Positions 35,740 to 44,318 are shown, numbered from the stretch's first letter. The stretch is DNA of 64,000 nt from Anaerolineaceae bacterium UBA6133 (GCA_002435825.1 DIVL01000024.1:1-64000); one strand, 5' to 3'. A program made the numbers and translations. Notes: generated by a model from the sequence alone, not told the origin.

Positions 35740-36537
35740 ATGAAAAAACCGAAAAAGCCCTCAGGAAAGATTGATTTCAAGCCCAAGATTTTTCGTGCCA
35801 GGGCGAATGATTGGCTGGGCGTGGCGGGCATTATGCTTGTCGGAGCGCTGATTGGGTTAGTTCTCAGCTTTTTTCTTCCCCCGAAATACGAAGCCACTGC
35901 ACGACTAACCACCAACCTGGAAGTCGTTACCGGCACTAATGTGACGGAGATCATGGTGGACGCCCAGGTCGACATCGTCGGCACGCTCGTGTTTCATCCG
36001 GACGTGGTTGAGAGGGTCAGGCAAAGTCTGGCAGACGAGGGGATGACTTACATTACCACAGACTTGATCAGAAAGACAAAGATCGAGCGGCAATTGATGA
36101 GCACTATAATCAAAGTGAGGGATACTGACGCGGAGGTGGCAGCTCTCATAGCGACCACCTGGGCTGAAGAGGCCTACGGGCGTTTGACTGAGGCATATCC
36201 GCACGCGCTTGCTCTTTCGCAAGCCAAAGCTACCCAGGCAATGCTAACGGGTTGTATTAAAGACGCTACCAAGCAAGCACTTCCTTTTTGCCAATCTCTG
36301 ACGGAGGAAAAAACTGAACAACTCCTGAGTGAAACTAAGAGTATTATCTTGCAGGAAAGTCCCTTAAGCCTGGGCTTGACAGGAGAATTAAATGTCAGCC
36401 AGTATCAAGCCGCCCTTATTCCGGACCGTCCGATCGCGTTTCAACGATCAATCTTGATCCTTGCTGGGGCATTGGCGGGTTTGGTCCTGGCCTTAATTCT
36501 TGGGGAATTACTTTCGAAAGAATCAGAGCGTGAGTAG
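35740..36537 (+). CDS. Wzz/YveK-like polysaccharide chain-length or export protein
   Basis: The 265-residue protein has two transmembrane segments, about 24-44 (GVAGIMLVGALIGLVLSFF) and 236-258 (ILILAGALAGLVLALILGE), with an extracytoplasmic alpha-rich domain between, beginning PPKYEATARL. This is the Wzz-N layout of polysaccharide co-polymerases. No tyrosine kinase domain follows. Two cysteines near residues 168 and 179 in the extracytoplasmic part may form a disulfide. It overlaps the Wzy-like gene by 8 bases, so they should act together in building an exopolysaccharide. Confidence 0.8.
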   Translation: MKKPKKPSGKIDFKPKIFRARANDWLGVAGIMLVGALIGLVLSFFLPPKYEATARLTTNLEVVTGTNVTEIMVDAQVDIVGTLVFHPDVVERVRQSLADEGMTYITTDLIRKTKIERQLMSTIIKVRDTDAEVAALIATTWAEEAYGRLTEAYPHALALSQAKATQAMLTGCIKDATKQALPFCQSLTEEKTEQLLSETKSIILQESPLSLGLTGELNVSQYQAALIPDRPIAFQRSILILAGALAGLVLALILGELLSKESERE

Positions 36538-38020
36538 ATTCAGAGATACCCTCGCGGACGTAAGCTGGAAGCTATTGTTGCTGGCTTTGCCCATCACGAG
36601 CTTTCCCATTCTTTCGAAGCTTTTCGGTGGAACGACGGTGGCACCATTGTCGTTTTTGCCGATGGTCTTACTGATTCTGATCGTGGTTTTGCCCGACATC
36701 CTCAAGAAAAAATCATTACCTCAACAATTTCAACCCCTCTATGTCTTCTTTTTGATCGCAATCTTTTCGATCGCGCTTGCTTTCCTGCGAGAATTGCCAA
36801 GCTTCCGGACGATACCCATTTGGAAAAACGCCATAGAAGGTCTGGTGACTCTACTGTTTGGGTTTGGTTTTTATCTAACGACTATCTATTGTCTGAAAGA
36901 CCAAGCGCAGATCCGCAAAGCGCTGCGTTGGATCAACCTGGGTGGTGTGGTCATCATTCTGGTTGCTGTCGTACAGTATTTGACCTACCAGGTAACGGAC
37001 GGTTTTCCGGAGGTCCTCAATATATTCCAGGGGATCGTCTCTGCTTCTGGCAGGTTGTACAACGGGCGTGCAACCGGAATGGCTTTCGAACCTTCCTGGC
37101 TGGCGCATCAGTTGAACATTTTGTATATCCCCATCTGGCTTGGGTTCACTGCCAGAAATGAATCCGTCTACCCGAAGCGACTATTTGGGAAGATCCCGTA
37201 CGAGGCTCTCCTGCTAATTGGCGGAATCGTCAGTATGTTTCTCAGCTTTTCCAGAATCGGATGGCTGACGATAATCGCAGTCTTTATGTACTTGCTTTTC
37301 CGACTGGCAAATTCGGTTATCAACAGGTTGCTGGAACGAAGAGAAAAGCAAACTGAAAAGAAGCATAATCGGAAACAATATTTCTTTGCGAAGCTATTGC
37401 TTTGGCTGGTCCTGCTTTCTATCCTGTTACTATTGGTTTTTGCCGCCGGTCTGATCATGCGGCGGTTGGATCCCCGCATGGAAAAGTTGTTTGATTTTTC
37501 TCTGCTTAAACAGTACGGAATAATGGGTTGGGCAAGCCGGCTTAGTTTTGCCGAAAGGATCACCTACTGGCAAACTGCTTTTAACGTTTATCTGAAGTAT
37601 CCATATTTAGGCAGTGGCTTAGGAGTGTCCGGTTACTATTACCCCGACACAATGCCCAGTTTTGGCTACCAACTGCCTGAAACTCTCTCGGTGGTGCTAT
37701 ATGACAGTTTCATTCCAAACGCAAAAAACTTGTGGGTGAGACTGCTCGCAGAAACCGGAATCATCGGTTTTTCCGTTTTTGTCGCCTGGATGGTAACCCA
37801 CTGGCGCAACGCGAAAGCAGTTGAAAGACGCAAACAGTCCGGTCTTTTCAGGGCAATGGGACTGGCAGGGCAACTTCTGATCATCGCCCTGATTGTCGAG
37901 GGTTTCAGCCTGGATACCTTTGGTCTGCCGTATTATTGGGTAGGGTTTGGGTTGATTGTGGCAAGCTGGCGCGCTAAGTCTGAGTATTCGGTTTCGAGCG
38001 CAAAGAATAAGTCGGGGTAA
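36530..38020 (+). CDS. O-antigen ligase/polymerase (Wzy/WaaL-like) membrane protein
   Basis: The 496-residue protein has about 11-12 hydrophobic segments and a large extracytoplasmic loop before the last third, containing TYWQTAFNVYLKYPYLGSGLG, the Wzy_C hallmark (R-x-x-x-W-x-x-A and P-x-G-x-G). These enzymes polymerise or transfer lipid-linked glycans. I choose GTG 36530, which overlaps the Wzz-like stop by 8 bases, over TTG 36500. Its 3' end overlaps the converging polyprenyl synthase gene by 47 bases. No glycosyltransferase lies nearby. Confidence 0.8.
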   Translation: MSRFRDTLADVSWKLLLLALPITSFPILSKLFGGTTVAPLSFLPMVLLILIVVLPDILKKKSLPQQFQPLYVFFLIAIFSIALAFLRELPSFRTIPIWKNAIEGLVTLLFGFGFYLTTIYCLKDQAQIRKALRWINLGGVVIILVAVVQYLTYQVTDGFPEVLNIFQGIVSASGRLYNGRATGMAFEPSWLAHQLNILYIPIWLGFTARNESVYPKRLFGKIPYEALLLIGGIVSMFLSFSRIGWLTIIAVFMYLLFRLANSVINRLLERREKQTEKKHNRKQYFFAKLLLWLVLLSILLLLVFAAGLIMRRLDPRMEKLFDFSLLKQYGIMGWASRLSFAERITYWQTAFNVYLKYPYLGSGLGVSGYYYPDTMPSFGYQLPETLSVVLYDSFIPNAKNLWVRLLAETGIIGFSVFVAWMVTHWRNAKAVERRKQSGLFRAMGLAGQLLIIALIVEGFSLDTFGLPYYWVGFGLIVASWRAKSEYSVSSAKNKSG

Positions 38021-39005
38021 AGGCTGAATTCACTAAGGTCCATAGATAACCGGTATCATTCTCGCCCGCGTGACTAAAGCGTTTCTGACCTTCTTTTATC
38101 GCTGAAAGGTGTTGAAAAACAGCTTCGTTTGTTTTCTCGTCTATCTTCGCTTCGGATAACATCTTTGCCATTTTCCTGGCAATTTCCGGAGTGATTTGCG
38201 GGTTAGCCTCCCAGACTGCTTTAAAAGCCGGGCACTCTGCCAGGCCAAGCAGGATGGGATAGGTTTTTTTCCGGGTTATGAGGTCGGTCAGATTTGACTT
38301 TCCTGTAATACTTGTATCTCCCCAAATGCCAAGGTAATCATCCTGGATCTGAAAAGCCAAACCAGCGTGCTCGCCAATCTTTTCGAGGAAATTGTCCGTT
38401 GCCTCATCAACCCCAGTCAGAATCGCACCAATTCTGATGGACGCGGAAACCAGGCAGGAGGTCTTCAGGCGGATCATTTCCAGGTATGCGTCGAGCGAAA
38501 CGGTCTCTGCAGTTTCAAAATGCATATCCAGCGACTGCCCACGGATAACGTCCATGGCAGCCTGGCGAAAGACCGAATAGGCTTTGGCAAACACCGCAGG
38601 GTCAACTGCCCCCTCAGTTTCATGGAAGATGTCGTGTGCCATCGTGGACAGAAAGTCGCCAACGTTAAGAGCCTGAGCGAGACCATATCTACGCCAGAGG
38701 CACTCACGTCCATGGCGCGTCTGCCCCTGGTCTTCGATGTCGTCATGGACCAGGGTGTAATTGTGCAGGACTTCCATCGCCACGGCGGCAGGCATAAGGC
38801 GCTCCGGCTTTCCTCCGAAAAATTGGCTGCTGGCGAGCAAGAGCATCGGACGCAGGCGTTTGCCCGTTTTTGGGGAATCTTCATTCCAACCAAAGTGGTA
38901 GTTGACCATCTCGTGAAGACCGGGCAGGTTTTCCGGTGTGCGGGCTAGCACAAGTTGCTTCAAGCTGGTTTCAAACTGGTCTTTTAGCCAGGCGAGGGAA
39001 CTCAT
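37974..39005 (-). CDS. polyprenyl (geranylgeranyl-type) diphosphate synthase
   Basis: Trans-isoprenyl diphosphate synthases condense IPP with allylic diphosphates. The first Asp-rich motif is VHDDIEDQGQTRHG (DDxxD), the second is QIQDDYLGIWGD, and GKRLRPMLLL and KKTYPILLGL are also conserved. The protein is 343 residues. The start ATG overlaps the fni stop as ATGA, so they are co-translated. Chain length cannot be read reliably from the sequence. The 3' end overlaps the Wzy-like gene on the other strand. Confidence 0.9.
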   Translation of the reverse strand: MSSLAWLKDQFETSLKQLVLARTPENLPGLHEMVNYHFGWNEDSPKTGKRLRPMLLLASSQFFGGKPERLMPAAVAMEVLHNYTLVHDDIEDQGQTRHGRECLWRRYGLAQALNVGDFLSTMAHDIFHETEGAVDPAVFAKAYSVFRQAAMDVIRGQSLDMHFETAETVSLDAYLEMIRLKTSCLVSASIRIGAILTGVDEATDNFLEKIGEHAGLAFQIQDDYLGIWGDTSITGKSNLTDLITRKKTYPILLGLAECPAFKAVWEANPQITPEIARKMAKMLSEAKIDEKTNEAVFQHLSAIKEGQKRFSHAGENDTGYLWTLVNSAFTPTYSLRSKPNTQT

Positions 39006-40039
39006 AAGCGCTCAATGCCTTCCAGGTGGCTGATATTCCACTCTGAAAGTGAACTCACCCCACAGGCAAACATGGCTGTTTGGAGTTCTGTCTTGATCGC
39101 TTCGATCTGACTAATCAGGTCAAGCTCTCCAAGATTTGCAGCATGCAAGAACTTACGGGCAAAGCCGCCTAGTTTGGCACCAAGAGCGAGCGATTTGGCG
39201 AGATCAATGCCGTCTCGCAAGCCGCCAGAAGCGAAGATGAGAGGATTACCATCAAGGTCTCGCAGCTCGAGGAGGTTACGGGCAGTTGGAATACCCCAAT
39301 TGCCAAAGGCTGCATTGATGGAGGCTTTCAGGAGATCGGGCTGGCGGTACATCTCTACTTTTGCCCAGGAAGTTCCTCCAGCTCCAGCAACATCGATGCC
39401 GGCGACACCAACTTGCAATAGTTGCCGTGCAGTTTCAAGACCGATCCCCCAGCCAACTTCTTTGACCAAAACAGGAACGGGCAGTGATCGGCATACCTGT
39501 TCAATTTTCGGCAGCAAGCCGAAAAAATTGTGATTTCCTTCAGGCTGCAGGGCTTCCTGCAGGGGGTTGAGATGCAGATAGAGCGCATCCGCCTCGAGCA
39601 TGTCAACAGCTTTATTACATTCGTCAATCCCATAGCCATAGTTGAGCTGCACCGCGCCCAAGTTGGCAAAAAGCAGCGCATTTGGGGCAAATTTGCGGAT
39701 GTTGAAGGACTCTGCCAGTTCCGGGTTGTCAACAGCAGCCCGTTGCGAACCAACGCCCATGGCAATCCCACAATACTGTGCGACCGTTGCAAGCGTGCGG
39801 TTGAAGGCTGCCCCAGCCGCGGTGCCTCCGGTCATCGAAGAAATCAAGATCGGAGCTGCAAGTTGTTTATTGAAGAGGGTCAATGATGTATCGACTTTCT
39901 CTAAGTCCAACTCCGTCAGGGCTTTGTGCTTTAGATACAATCTTTCAAAGCCGGTTGAGATACCTGACTGAACATCTCGCTCGAGGTTGATCGTTAAATG
40001 ATCATCTTTCCTTTGGGGAAGGAGCGCATCTTTTTTCAT
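39002..40039 (-). CDS. fni: type 2 isopentenyl-diphosphate delta-isomerase
   Basis: Fni interconverts IPP and DMAPP using FMN and NADPH. Signatures are RKDDHLTINLERDV near the start, SSMTGGTAAGAAFN, MGVGSQRAA, LVKEVGWGIGLETARQL and FASGGLRDGIDLAKSLALGA. The 345 residues match the family. A TATAAC box is 8 bases before the ATG with no Shine-Dalgarno, giving a leader of about two bases. It forms a two-gene operon with the polyprenyl synthase, supplying both isomer and chain elongation. Confidence 0.94.
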   Translation of the reverse strand: MKKDALLPQRKDDHLTINLERDVQSGISTGFERLYLKHKALTELDLEKVDTSLTLFNKQLAAPILISSMTGGTAAGAAFNRTLATVAQYCGIAMGVGSQRAAVDNPELAESFNIRKFAPNALLFANLGAVQLNYGYGIDECNKAVDMLEADALYLHLNPLQEALQPEGNHNFFGLLPKIEQVCRSLPVPVLVKEVGWGIGLETARQLLQVGVAGIDVAGAGGTSWAKVEMYRQPDLLKASINAAFGNWGIPTARNLLELRDLDGNPLIFASGGLRDGIDLAKSLALGAKLGGFARKFLHAANLGELDLISQIEAIKTELQTAMFACGVSSLSEWNISHLEGIERL

Positions 40040-40121
40040 TATTAAGTGTTATAGTAGAGACTAACCTAAATGTCAAACAATTGTGTTACAGTTAAAGTCA
40101 TTATAAAAATAGAGGTAAGAA

Positions 40122-40364
40122 ATGGAACAAAACGAAATTTTTGAAGCAGTTAAGGCTGTCGTAATGGATGTCCTGAAAATCGACGGGGACGATATCACTT
40201 TGGAAACCCGTTTCATCGAGGATCTCAAGGCTGATTCGATGGATCAGTTCTTCCTGATTGATGGTTTCTGCGAGAAATTTGACATCAACATCTCCGATGA
40301 AGATGCCCGTACCATTCACTCTGTCAGCGATGCTGTAAAAGCCATTGAAGCCAACAAAAAGTAA
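40122..40364 (+). CDS. acpP: acyl carrier protein
   Basis: ACP carries growing fatty acids on a phosphopantetheine arm. The attachment serine lies in LKADSMDQFFLI (D-S-M, where D-S-L is usual) near residue 38. The 80 acidic residues and helix pattern are standard. GAGGT precedes the ATG. It is not beside fab genes here but has its own terminator, so it is a single-gene unit. Confidence 0.92.
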   Translation: MEQNEIFEAVKAVVMDVLKIDGDDITLETRFIEDLKADSMDQFFLIDGFCEKFDINISDEDARTIHSVSDAVKAIEANKK

Positions 40365-40383
40365 GATCTGCTTTAAACAAACG

Positions 40384-40420
40384 ACAAAGGCATTCCATAA
40401 AAGGGATGCCTTTTGTGTTT
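40384..40420 (+). terminator. rho-independent terminator after acpP
   Basis: ACAAAGGCAT (40384-40393) pairs with ATGCCTTTTGT (40406-40416), with flanking CC/GG pairs around ATAAAA, followed by a T-rich run. Confidence 0.88.
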
Positions 40421-40503
40421 AATTGTTGCTTTATGAGAATAACCTGTACAGGCAATTTACTGATTGCATTGAGCCTTGTAGAATGGAATCAGTGAGGTTG
40501 AAT

Positions 40504-40956
40504 ATGTCAGAAAACAAATCTAAGAACAGTGAAACGTCGGCATCAGATTGGTCCGAGGAAGAAAAAGCTGCCATGAAAGAACGCGCCAAAGAGCTTAAGG
40601 CAGAAAAGGCTGCAAGAAGTAAGGCCAGTGATGAACAAGCCGTAATGGACAAGATTGGCGAGATGCCTGAGGCTGAGCGGGCAATTGCCACAAGGTTGCA
40701 CGAGATGGTCAAGGATGAATTTCCTGATCTCCATCCTAAAACTTGGTATGGAATGCCTGCTTACCAGCTTGATGGAAAGACCCTGGTCTTTTTCCAGAGC
40801 GCGCATCGATTTAGTACAAGGTATAGCACCTTGGGCTTTAGTGATACTGCCAAACTGGACGATGGCGCTTTCTGGGCTACTTCTTTCGCCCTCAGCGATT
40901 TGGACGCTTCGGTGGAGGCGCAGATCCGCGAACTGATCAAGAAGGCAATTGGTTGA
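40504..40956 (+). CDS. DUF1801 family protein with charged N-terminal extension
   Basis: Residues about 50-150 match DUF1801 (YdhG-like, frataxin/iron-chaperone-like fold): HEMVKDEFPDLHPKTWYGMPAYQ and YSTLGFSD. The first 45 residues are a Lys/Glu-rich helix (EEEKAAMKERAKELKAEKAA). ATG 40504 with GAGGTT upstream is preferred over the frame opening at 40423. The product is 150 residues. Function is not established. It has its own bidirectional terminator. Confidence 0.82.
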   Translation: MSENKSKNSETSASDWSEEEKAAMKERAKELKAEKAARSKASDEQAVMDKIGEMPEAERAIATRLHEMVKDEFPDLHPKTWYGMPAYQLDGKTLVFFQSAHRFSTRYSTLGFSDTAKLDDGAFWATSFALSDLDASVEAQIRELIKKAIG

Positions 40957-40962
40957 GAAACA

Positions 40963-40997
40963 AAAAAGTGGCTGGTCAATAAAACCAGCCACTTTTT
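40963..40997. terminator. bidirectional terminator between DUF1801 and SPFH genes
   Basis: AAAAAGTGGCTGGT (40963-40976) pairs perfectly with ACCAGCCACTTTTT (40984-40997). A T-run follows the stem on both strands, so it serves both converging genes. Confidence 0.93.
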
Positions 40998-41013
40998 ACC
41001 ATTCGCGCACTAA

Positions 41014-42069
41014 TTAACCGCGCAGATATTCCTGTAAAGATTCTTTGCTGACGCGAAAAGCGCTGCCAATCTTGCGGGCTTTGAGTTCGCCAGCGTTGAT
41101 GGCGGCAAGAACATCCTCTTCAGATACTTTCAGGAAACCAGCAGCTTCAGCGGGGGTCATGATGTCTGGCATACCTGCAGCAGCTGCGGGAGTTGTGGGT
41201 TGTGTTTGAGACTGACCTTGCCCCTGGGTCATGCCGGCAAGTGAACCGGACAGAACATTGCCAATTCCCATACCAGCGCCAATTCCAGCCGTGAGTCCAG
41301 CTCCACCAGAGGGGTTCTGGGCAGCGTCACGCATGGCATCAGCAGCTTGTAGCTGGGTGTAGGTTTGCATGTCGAGCATGCCCATCTCACGAAGTTCTTT
41401 GGCGGACTTGTCCGAAGGCTTTAGATTGCCAATGTAGAAAGACTTCAGCAGCAAACCAATTGCCAGGAAGTCGTCTTGTGCTTTGGCACGCACGCCAGCC
41501 CCGAGCTCGTCGGTTAGACCGATCAGGTCCAAAACATTCTTATTTACGGTGGTCTCTCCGAGCAGATCCTGCAAGCGGGAGAGCAGCATGGTGCGCAGGC
41601 GGTTTTCGATGTCAGAGGTGCGGTAAGCGCCAAGTTGACCAACGATCTGGGTTACAAATTGCTGTGGGTCTGTAACCTGGAAACTATAGGTACCAAAACC
41701 CTGCAAAAGGGCGATGCCGAGTCCGACACCAGTATTGCGGACAATGATCGGTTGTGGGGTGCCCCACTTGCGGTCAGCAAACTCGCGCATGGAGACAAAG
41801 TAAACCTCAGCGGTGAATGGGGTCCGATCTCCAAAAAGCTTGCCAAGCAGGTCCGTGAGCAGCGGGACATTCGCCGTGGTGATCGTGTGACGTCCGGGAC
41901 CGAGCACATCCAGCGCGCGCCCATCGCGGAAGAAGACTGCTGCCTGGGATTCGCGGACGATTACCTGCGAGCCAAAGCGTAAGTCAGCAATACCCGTTTC
42001 GGGAAAACGATGAACAAGTTCATCAGCCATCTCGCTGGGATATTCAACAACATCAAATACTCTTGCCAT
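41014..42069 (-). CDS. SPFH-domain protein with C-terminal excisionase-type DNA-binding domain
   Basis: Residues 1-240 resemble the SPFH/virion core (YdjI-like) family: VVEYPSEMADELVHRFP, QVIVRESQAAVFFRDG and GRHTITTANVPLLTDL. A glycine-rich and Gln-rich linker (about 255-300) leads to residues 303-351, a MerR/excisionase-type helix-turn-helix (MTPAEAAGFLKVSEEDVLAAI, then KARKIGSAFRVSKESLQEYL). This tail may bind DNA or, as in similar proteins, a protein partner. There is no transmembrane segment. GGAGGAAT precedes ATG. It follows the helical partner gene by 32 bases. Role unknown; stress or membrane-associated scaffolding is a guess. Confidence 0.82.
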   Translation of the reverse strand: MARVFDVVEYPSEMADELVHRFPETGIADLRFGSQVIVRESQAAVFFRDGRALDVLGPGRHTITTANVPLLTDLLGKLFGDRTPFTAEVYFVSMREFADRKWGTPQPIIVRNTGVGLGIALLQGFGTYSFQVTDPQQFVTQIVGQLGAYRTSDIENRLRTMLLSRLQDLLGETTVNKNVLDLIGLTDELGAGVRAKAQDDFLAIGLLLKSFYIGNLKPSDKSAKELREMGMLDMQTYTQLQAADAMRDAAQNPSGGAGLTAGIGAGMGIGNVLSGSLAGMTQGQGQSQTQPTTPAAAAGMPDIMTPAEAAGFLKVSEEDVLAAINAGELKARKIGSAFRVSKESLQEYLRG

Positions 42070-42101
42070 ATTATTCCTCCAAAAATTTGTGAACTAACTA
42101 A

Positions 42102-42620
42102 TTATGCTATGCCTTTAAGGGCATTTGAACGCTTGTTGAAGAGATCAACGCATTCCTGAGCCACTGAAATCAAATGCCGGATGGAAGCAGGGAGACCATC
42201 TGTGCCGATGGACGATTCAACATTGTCGATCGCTGCGGACACGGTAGCGCCTTTTTCCAGCAATTCGGCGTCGTATTGGTATATGCTGGTCAATTCCTCT
42301 TCTTTGATTTTGATCGCATCAAACAGACCCGCATACCCATAGGATGCGGTGCGGACGCGATCGATGAATTGGCGTAGTTTGATGGCAGCGTTTTCGAGGT
42401 CACCAAGGTAAGCCAAGCCACCTTGTGAGATCAAGTCGCGCTGCAGACCTGAGATGCGCTGATAGTGGGCTTCATATTCGTTTGCGATCGTTTCGCGCAG
42501 CAACTTGTCAGATAATCTGCGATCACCGCGTTCGACATAACCCTTGAATCCAGGAATTTTGGAAAGCAACTTTTTTAATGGGTCGCGATCCTCAGCCACT
42601 TTATCAAAAATATCACTCAT
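42102..42620 (-). CDS. helical protein of unknown function, partner of the SPFH protein
   Basis: The 172-residue protein is predicted nearly all alpha-helical, with heptad-like stretches and no membrane segment or cysteine cluster except one Cys. I recognise no family. AAGGAG precedes the ATG, and the gene is 32 bases upstream of the SPFH gene on the same strand, so they are probably one operon. A role as a binding partner of the SPFH scaffold is inference from position only. Confidence 0.75.
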   Translation of the reverse strand: MSDIFDKVAEDRDPLKKLLSKIPGFKGYVERGDRRLSDKLLRETIANEYEAHYQRISGLQRDLISQGGLAYLGDLENAAIKLRQFIDRVRTASYGYAGLFDAIKIKEEELTSIYQYDAELLEKGATVSAAIDNVESSIGTDGLPASIRHLISVAQECVDLFNKRSNALKGIA

Positions 42621-42719
42621 GTTGCTCCTTTTCTCTGTTAGAACTGCACAATAATCGTAGATGTTTCAAGCTTACCTGGCAATAGATAATCTAAGGTTTT
42701 CATGATAATAATTAAATAT

Positions 42720-42725
42720 TATAAT
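42720..42725 (+). promoter_or_regulatory. -10 box of the small membrane protein-comF unit
   Basis: TATAAT lies 28 bases before ATG 42754, with AGAGGAGG as ribosome binding site between. No clear -35 is seen. Confidence 0.5.
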
Positions 42726-42753
42726 GGATTTACCAAATCTAGAGGAGGTTTGT

Positions 42754-42894
42754 ATGGCTTCCGGAGCGGGAAACCGCCTTGGACCCTTGGAATACTTTCT
42801 GATCATCATTCTGATCCTGATGATCTTGTTTACGCTGCTTTCAATATTTTGGCCAGCCATACAGCTTTTCTACCAAAACACTTTTGCTTCCTGA
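42754..42894 (+). CDS. 46-residue single-pass membrane protein upstream of comF
   Basis: A frame with a near-perfect ribosome binding site (AGAGGAGG, 5 bases before ATG) encodes 46 residues: a polar start (MASGAGNRLGPLEY), a transmembrane helix of about 20 residues rich in Ile and Leu, and a tail ending TFAS. Its TGA overlaps the comF ATG as TGATG, so comF translation probably depends on it. It was not listed because it is short. I know no family for it. Confidence 0.75.
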   Translation: MASGAGNRLGPLEYFLIIILILMILFTLLSIFWPAIQLFYQNTFAS

Positions 42895-43619
42895 TGCAAA
42901 CAAAACAGATAAAGGGTCAACTACCGGAATGGATGTGGGGGGCGATTGATTGGATCTTTCCGCCCCATTGCCTGGGTTGTGGTCTTGAGGGCGAAATCAT
43001 TTGCCCTGAGTGTTACGGAACGATTAAGCGCATTCCGGCAAATGTGTGCCCTTACTGCAACGCCTATGTGAGCACAAGCGGGCACTGCCCAAGCTGCAAA
43101 AATCTCAAGCCATCGTACGCACGGTTTCGCGCATTTGCGTTTTATGGCGGTGTAATCCGAGAAGCAGTTCACCAGTTGAAATACCAAAACGATATCGGTA
43201 TTGCGCGGGTTTTGGCAGGTTACCTGCTAAAAGTGATCCAGGCAGAAAACTGGGAATTCGATCTTGTGGTTCCGGTTCCACTTTCAAAGCGTAAACAGGA
43301 ACAACGAGGCTATAACCAGGCGGAGCGGCTCGCGAGACCTGTGGCAGAAGCGCTGCACAAGCCCATCTCTGTTGAAGGATTGAGTCGGATTAGGGAAAAT
43401 GCCTCCCAGGTCGATCTGGATGTAAAATCGCGCAGGGAAAACGTGCGTGGGGTGTTTGAGGCAGATCCTGCTATTGTAAAAGGGAAGCGGATATTGTTAA
43501 TAGATGATGTTTTTACAACTGGAGCGACTCTCGAATCGGCTTCACGCGCGCTTAGAGACGCAAAATCGGATCTTGTATATACTGTCACAGTTGGGAGGTC
43601 AGATTTCAACATAAACTAA
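42894..43619 (+). CDS. comF: ComF family protein (phosphoribosyltransferase-like)
   Basis: ComF takes part in DNA uptake during competence. The N-terminal zinc-binding part has three C-x2-C pairs (CLGCG, CPEC, CPYC/CPSC). The C-terminal phosphoribosyltransferase domain shows PVPLSKRKQEQRGYNQAERLA and ILLIDDVFTTGAT. The frame continues upstream to 42702, but ATG 42894 gives the typical start, lies at TGATG with the small upstream gene, and makes 241 residues. No other competence gene is nearby except a cinA-like gene 15 kb away. Confidence 0.9.
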   Translation: MQTKQIKGQLPEWMWGAIDWIFPPHCLGCGLEGEIICPECYGTIKRIPANVCPYCNAYVSTSGHCPSCKNLKPSYARFRAFAFYGGVIREAVHQLKYQNDIGIARVLAGYLLKVIQAENWEFDLVVPVPLSKRKQEQRGYNQAERLARPVAEALHKPISVEGLSRIRENASQVDLDVKSRRENVRGVFEADPAIVKGKRILLIDDVFTTGATLESASRALRDAKSDLVYTVTVGRSDFNIN

Positions 43620-43676
43620 ATTATCGTTTCAATATCGAATCATGTATAATTCCTTAAAATCATATAGGAGGTTCCC

Positions 43677-44240
43677 ATGGCTCTACATATTGATATTTAC
43701 ACAAAAGACCTTGATTTGACCGACAGAATCAAGGATTACGCGACTAAAAAAGTCGGAAAGCTTGATCGGTTCCTCAGCGAGATCGGGGAGTGCCGTGTGG
43801 ATTTAGGATATGCAAAGACCGCGCGGAACGCTTCAGATCGCTTTATCGCCCAGGTAACCATTCGCGGAAAAGGCTTTATCCTTCGTTCGGAGGAACGAGC
43901 AGACAGTATCTATGCCGCGATCGATGCCACTGTGGACAAAATGACCCGACAAATCGAGCGATTTAAGGGCAAGCACTGGCGCAAACGTGCTCCTGAGGTC
44001 TCTGAGGTGATGCTGGAGACTCAAGCAGAAGAAATTGATGAGGAAGAAGCCGCACCCGTGATTGTCCGAAGGAAGACCTTCGCCCTGAGTCCCATGGATG
44101 AGGTAGAGGCACTTGAACAATTGCAACTGCTCGGACACGAAGATTTCTTTGTGTTTTACAATGCTGAGACTTCAAAGATCAATGTGTTGTATCGACGCCG
44201 TGATGGAACCTACGGTCTGATAGACCCAATAGTCGGATAA
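43677..44240 (+). CDS. hpf: long-form ribosome hibernation promoting factor
   Basis: Long HPF dimerises 70S ribosomes into 100S particles in stationary phase. The N-terminal domain (1-105) is the S30AE/YfiA fold (TDRIKDYATKKVGKLDRFL), and the C-terminal domain (about 130-187) has FALSPMDEVEALEQLQLLGHEDFFVFYNA, the dimerisation module. AGGAGG precedes the ATG. TATAAT at 43645-43650 is a fair -10 box. A hairpin follows. Confidence 0.94.
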   Translation: MALHIDIYTKDLDLTDRIKDYATKKVGKLDRFLSEIGECRVDLGYAKTARNASDRFIAQVTIRGKGFILRSEERADSIYAAIDATVDKMTRQIERFKGKHWRKRAPEVSEVMLETQAEEIDEEEAAPVIVRRKTFALSPMDEVEALEQLQLLGHEDFFVFYNAETSKINVLYRRRDGTYGLIDPIVG

Positions 44241-44262
44241 ACTAGTTTGAAGAGAATATAAA

Positions 44263-44288
44263 CATGCAGCCTCACCTGGGGCTGCATG
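44263..44288 (+). terminator. hairpin after hpf
   Basis: CATGCAGCC (44263-44271) pairs with GGCTGCATG (44280-44288). The T-tract is poor (TGCGTTAAAATAA), so termination may be partial. Confidence 0.5.
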
Positions 44289-44318
44289 TGCGTTAAAATA
44301 AGCTCAGGAGAACGAACC

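Noticed and set aside
36500..36529. TTG 36500 as the Wzy-like start
   Set aside because: It would overlap the Wzz-like gene by 38 bases with no ribosome binding site. GTG 36530 gives a typical 8-base overlap.
42702..42893. N-terminal extension of comF
   Set aside because: The 64 extra residues are out of line with ComF and overlap the small membrane protein frame, which has the ribosome binding site.
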